From assembly GCF_027596085.1 (NCBI RefSeq), contig NC_072464.1, forward strand, positions 18,904,624-18,968,623: a DNA stretch of 64,000 bases. Reading direction: 5' to 3'. The position numbers and the translations under genes are program-made. Of this stretch, positions 61,889-64,000 are shown piece by piece. Each line of letters begins with the position of its first letter. Positions within the stretch are counted from its first letter, which is position 1. This DNA comes from Anoplopoma fimbria. Its lineage: Eukaryota; Chordata; Actinopteri; Perciformes; Anoplopomatidae. The notes beneath the pieces are model-generated. The model worked only from the letters and a program-made list of their open reading frames with translations, was not told the origin of the DNA and searched no databases.

Positions 61889-63689
61889 CGGGCCAGCTGA
61901 AAGGGGGGCATTAGCCTCGCTCTTTGTGGAGGCTCCAGAGCACCATTGTCCTCAGAGCCCCAAACCAACTTAGTCATCAATATGGCAGCCATGGTCAGTG
62001 GCAAACGGACCCAGGGCCATACAATGGTAACGCACTGACACAACAGTTTGATTGGTGTGGCAGGATAATAGACACATTCTGGGAGCTGATCCCCTCTCTG
62101 TCTCTTTCTCTCCCTCTCTAATGAAGGTAAACTGAATCCTAGACTAGAGGTGAGGAAAGGTCCCAAGGCATCCCACACAGAGAGTACAAGGATATGTGCC
62201 ATTTTCTTCTGGAGGGCGTCTTCATCTTCCTCTATTCCAAAGGTTGAGACTGCTGCCTGAACTGCTACAGTAAAAAGCTACATATAGTAGTAATATCTGA
62301 CCAGGACTGTTGGTGAACCTGGTCTACACACCTGTTTATGGCTTTGAAACATATTTTTGGCATTAGAAATTATAAGCATCATCCCCCAAATAAACAGGAT
62401 GCTGCACAATGTCATAGGGCTCATATGGGTGGGAGTATGTTTTAATATATGCTCCAAGGAAAAACATTGGGGTGCACTGTAGCTTTGGTAGCCTACACTT
62501 CCAACTACAATAATCATACATTGTTAAACATAAAATTGTAAAGAAGAAAAGTATTTTATTATAAGAATTAGTAAAATTATAATCTTTAAGGGAGAATAAT
62601 CATGAAATTATAAGGCTGAATGACAAATACAATTTAGGAAGACAACATATTGGAACTCAAAACAACACTGGAAGTGTCTGAATGTTTATAATTTATCTTT
62701 TTTTTTAAGCTTAATACCCATTTCAAATGTCAAATTATAATTTTAAATACAGTTATATAATAAAAAAAATCCAGAACAGATCATATCTGTATACAGTTTC
62801 TCCTGTATTTCAAATAGTTACAGCTTCAGAAAACACCAGTAACGTTAATAAATTAAATGAGGCAGGATGTTAGTCACTATCATTATAGACCTGTGATTTA
62901 ATTTGGGCATGATACCAGGTTCAAATAACGTGTTTTGAATTTGAGAGTCATCAGTTTCTAACGTTTCCAAATTTGATCATGGATTTGCCTTTATTGTTTT
63001 ATCTCTGCAAACAGCTACAGAGAAAGATTACACTGGCACTTGTAACATCATGAATGAAAACCATCTTCTAGTCATGTATTTTATTGTTCTTCTGTGTGCT
63101 TATAAGAGTCATTTAATGTTATTACCATTGTTCTTTCTCTTTGTGTTAAGCCAAATTATTTCTAATACAATACATATTTAGATTTCAACATAACAGACAG
63201 CATACGATTGTATTCACAAACTAAACCAAAATAACCATCATATTTAAATATGTGATCATTTGGTGTGCGATGACAAACTGTTACTCCACTGACTGAACAC
63301 TAGCAAACCATCAGATCTGAACCACAATTACAGTTTAAAAATCAAGCTTTCTTTGTCAGAGTAAACACACATTTATTATATTCCTTCACTGTTATTTTGT
63401 CTTGCACGATTGTAATTTATGAATACACCAGTGTGAAAACCACGAGGATTTTAGAGATGTATTTTCATTCATCATTGGTGACATCTAGTGGTCGATATGT
63501 GTATTACACTGCAAACGTTGGCAGAAACTAGTAACATTAGACTGCTCTTTTTAGAATAATGGTCAATCTTATTGTCATAGTACAAGCATTACAGCACAAC
63601 AAAACAAGAATTTACAAAGGACTGAGATGGAGTTTATATGGAAGTATCTAATGTCAGAAAAAACTATGACAGTGCGTGTATGTGTGTGT
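61889..63689. other. Upstream flank of cryba2
   Basis: No exon is recognised. The first 300 bases are more GC-balanced than the rest and may belong to the crystallin promoter region; the remainder is AT-rich. In mammals a microRNA gene, miR-375, lies on this side of CRYBA2, but its mature sequence is not visible here. Confidence 0.6.
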
Positions 63690-63985
63690 GTGTGGGTGTG
63701 TTTTACTTGTGTTGTGGGGACATAAACCTGTTCACACAGTCACATTGTGGGGACTCGACGTCCTTTTGGGAGCAAAATGCAAGTCCCCATAATGTAAATC
63801 ATTATATTAAGGGTGGAGACTTTGCTTAAAGTTAAGGTTAGGTTTAGGTTTAGGTTTATGCTAATAGCCTGATTATGCTGTCATTGTTTGGGTTAAGTAA
63901 GGCTCCAGAAAGTAAATGGTACTCAATATAGTAAAGTAAACGTATGTGTGTGTGTTGTCCACCTGTGGGCATGTGTGAGCTGTCC
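63690..63985. mobile_element. Common teleost dispersed repeat (GTGGGGAC element)
   Basis: The element has gtggggacataaacctgttc, cacattgtggggactcgac, tgcaagtccccataatgtaa, a run of ttaggttt hexamer-like repeats (63834-63857) and ggctccagaaagtaaatgg, flanked on both sides by short TG repeats. I recall this succession from introns and intergenic DNA of many fishes. The copy is fairly well preserved and has no ORF. Confidence 0.75.
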
Positions 63986-64000
63986 ACTTGTATAAACAGC

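Noticed and set aside
61889..64000. miR-375 expected upstream of cryba2 from mammalian synteny
   Set aside because: I looked by eye for the mature sequence core (gttcgttcggctcg and its complement) in the window and did not see it; it may lie beyond the right edge.

Overview
This is vertebrate nuclear DNA, almost certainly from a spiny-rayed (percomorph-type) teleost fish. It shows spliced genes with GT-AG introns, many long GT/AC microsatellites, and several dispersed repeats that I recognise from other fish genomes. It is AT-rich and gene-poor.

Three protein-coding genes can be supported, all in the right-hand 24 kb. (1) cdk5r2 (p39, a neuronal activator of CDK5) is a single coding exon on the plus strand at 40412-41299, with a 3'UTR of about 2 kb. 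(2) fev (Pet-1, the ETS factor of serotonergic neurons) lies on the minus strand in three coding exons between 54762 and 51362. I assembled its two small upstream exons from splice sites and protein similarity; its second intron holds a minisatellite of about 630 bp. (3) cryba2 (beta-A2 crystallin, a lens structural protein) lies on the minus strand in four coding exons between 60804 and 58936, with a noncoding first exon near 61753-61790, a TATA box and a Maf-type site upstream. Order and orientation (cdk5r2 +, fev -, cryba2 -) match the human 2q35 block CDK5R2-FEV-CRYBA2, which supports the calls as orthologues. Which teleost duplicate (a or b) each gene is cannot be decided here.

Layout: 1-39.9 kb is a gene desert with microsatellites, decayed dispersed repeats, a perfect 19-bp-arm palindrome (15.4 kb), a foldback element (25.5 kb), a GC-rich patch (21.3-21.6 kb) and a few exon-like or conserved-looking blocks. 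40.0-43.3 kb is cdk5r2. 43.3-51.1 kb is intergenic and includes a degenerate tandem array with units of about 42 bp at 48.6-49.15 kb. 51.1-54.8 kb is fev, followed by a candidate regulatory block at 54.8-55.1 kb. 58.7-61.9 kb is cryba2. The right end carries another well-known fish repeat at 63.7 kb.

The three genes do not form a pathway: p39 and Fev act in neurons and beta-A2 crystallin in lens. Their long-conserved adjacency is more likely due to shared or interleaved regulatory DNA than to joint function. I found no convincing new multi-gene system. The more unusual items are the inverted or tandem repeat structures and the unexplained noncoding blocks.
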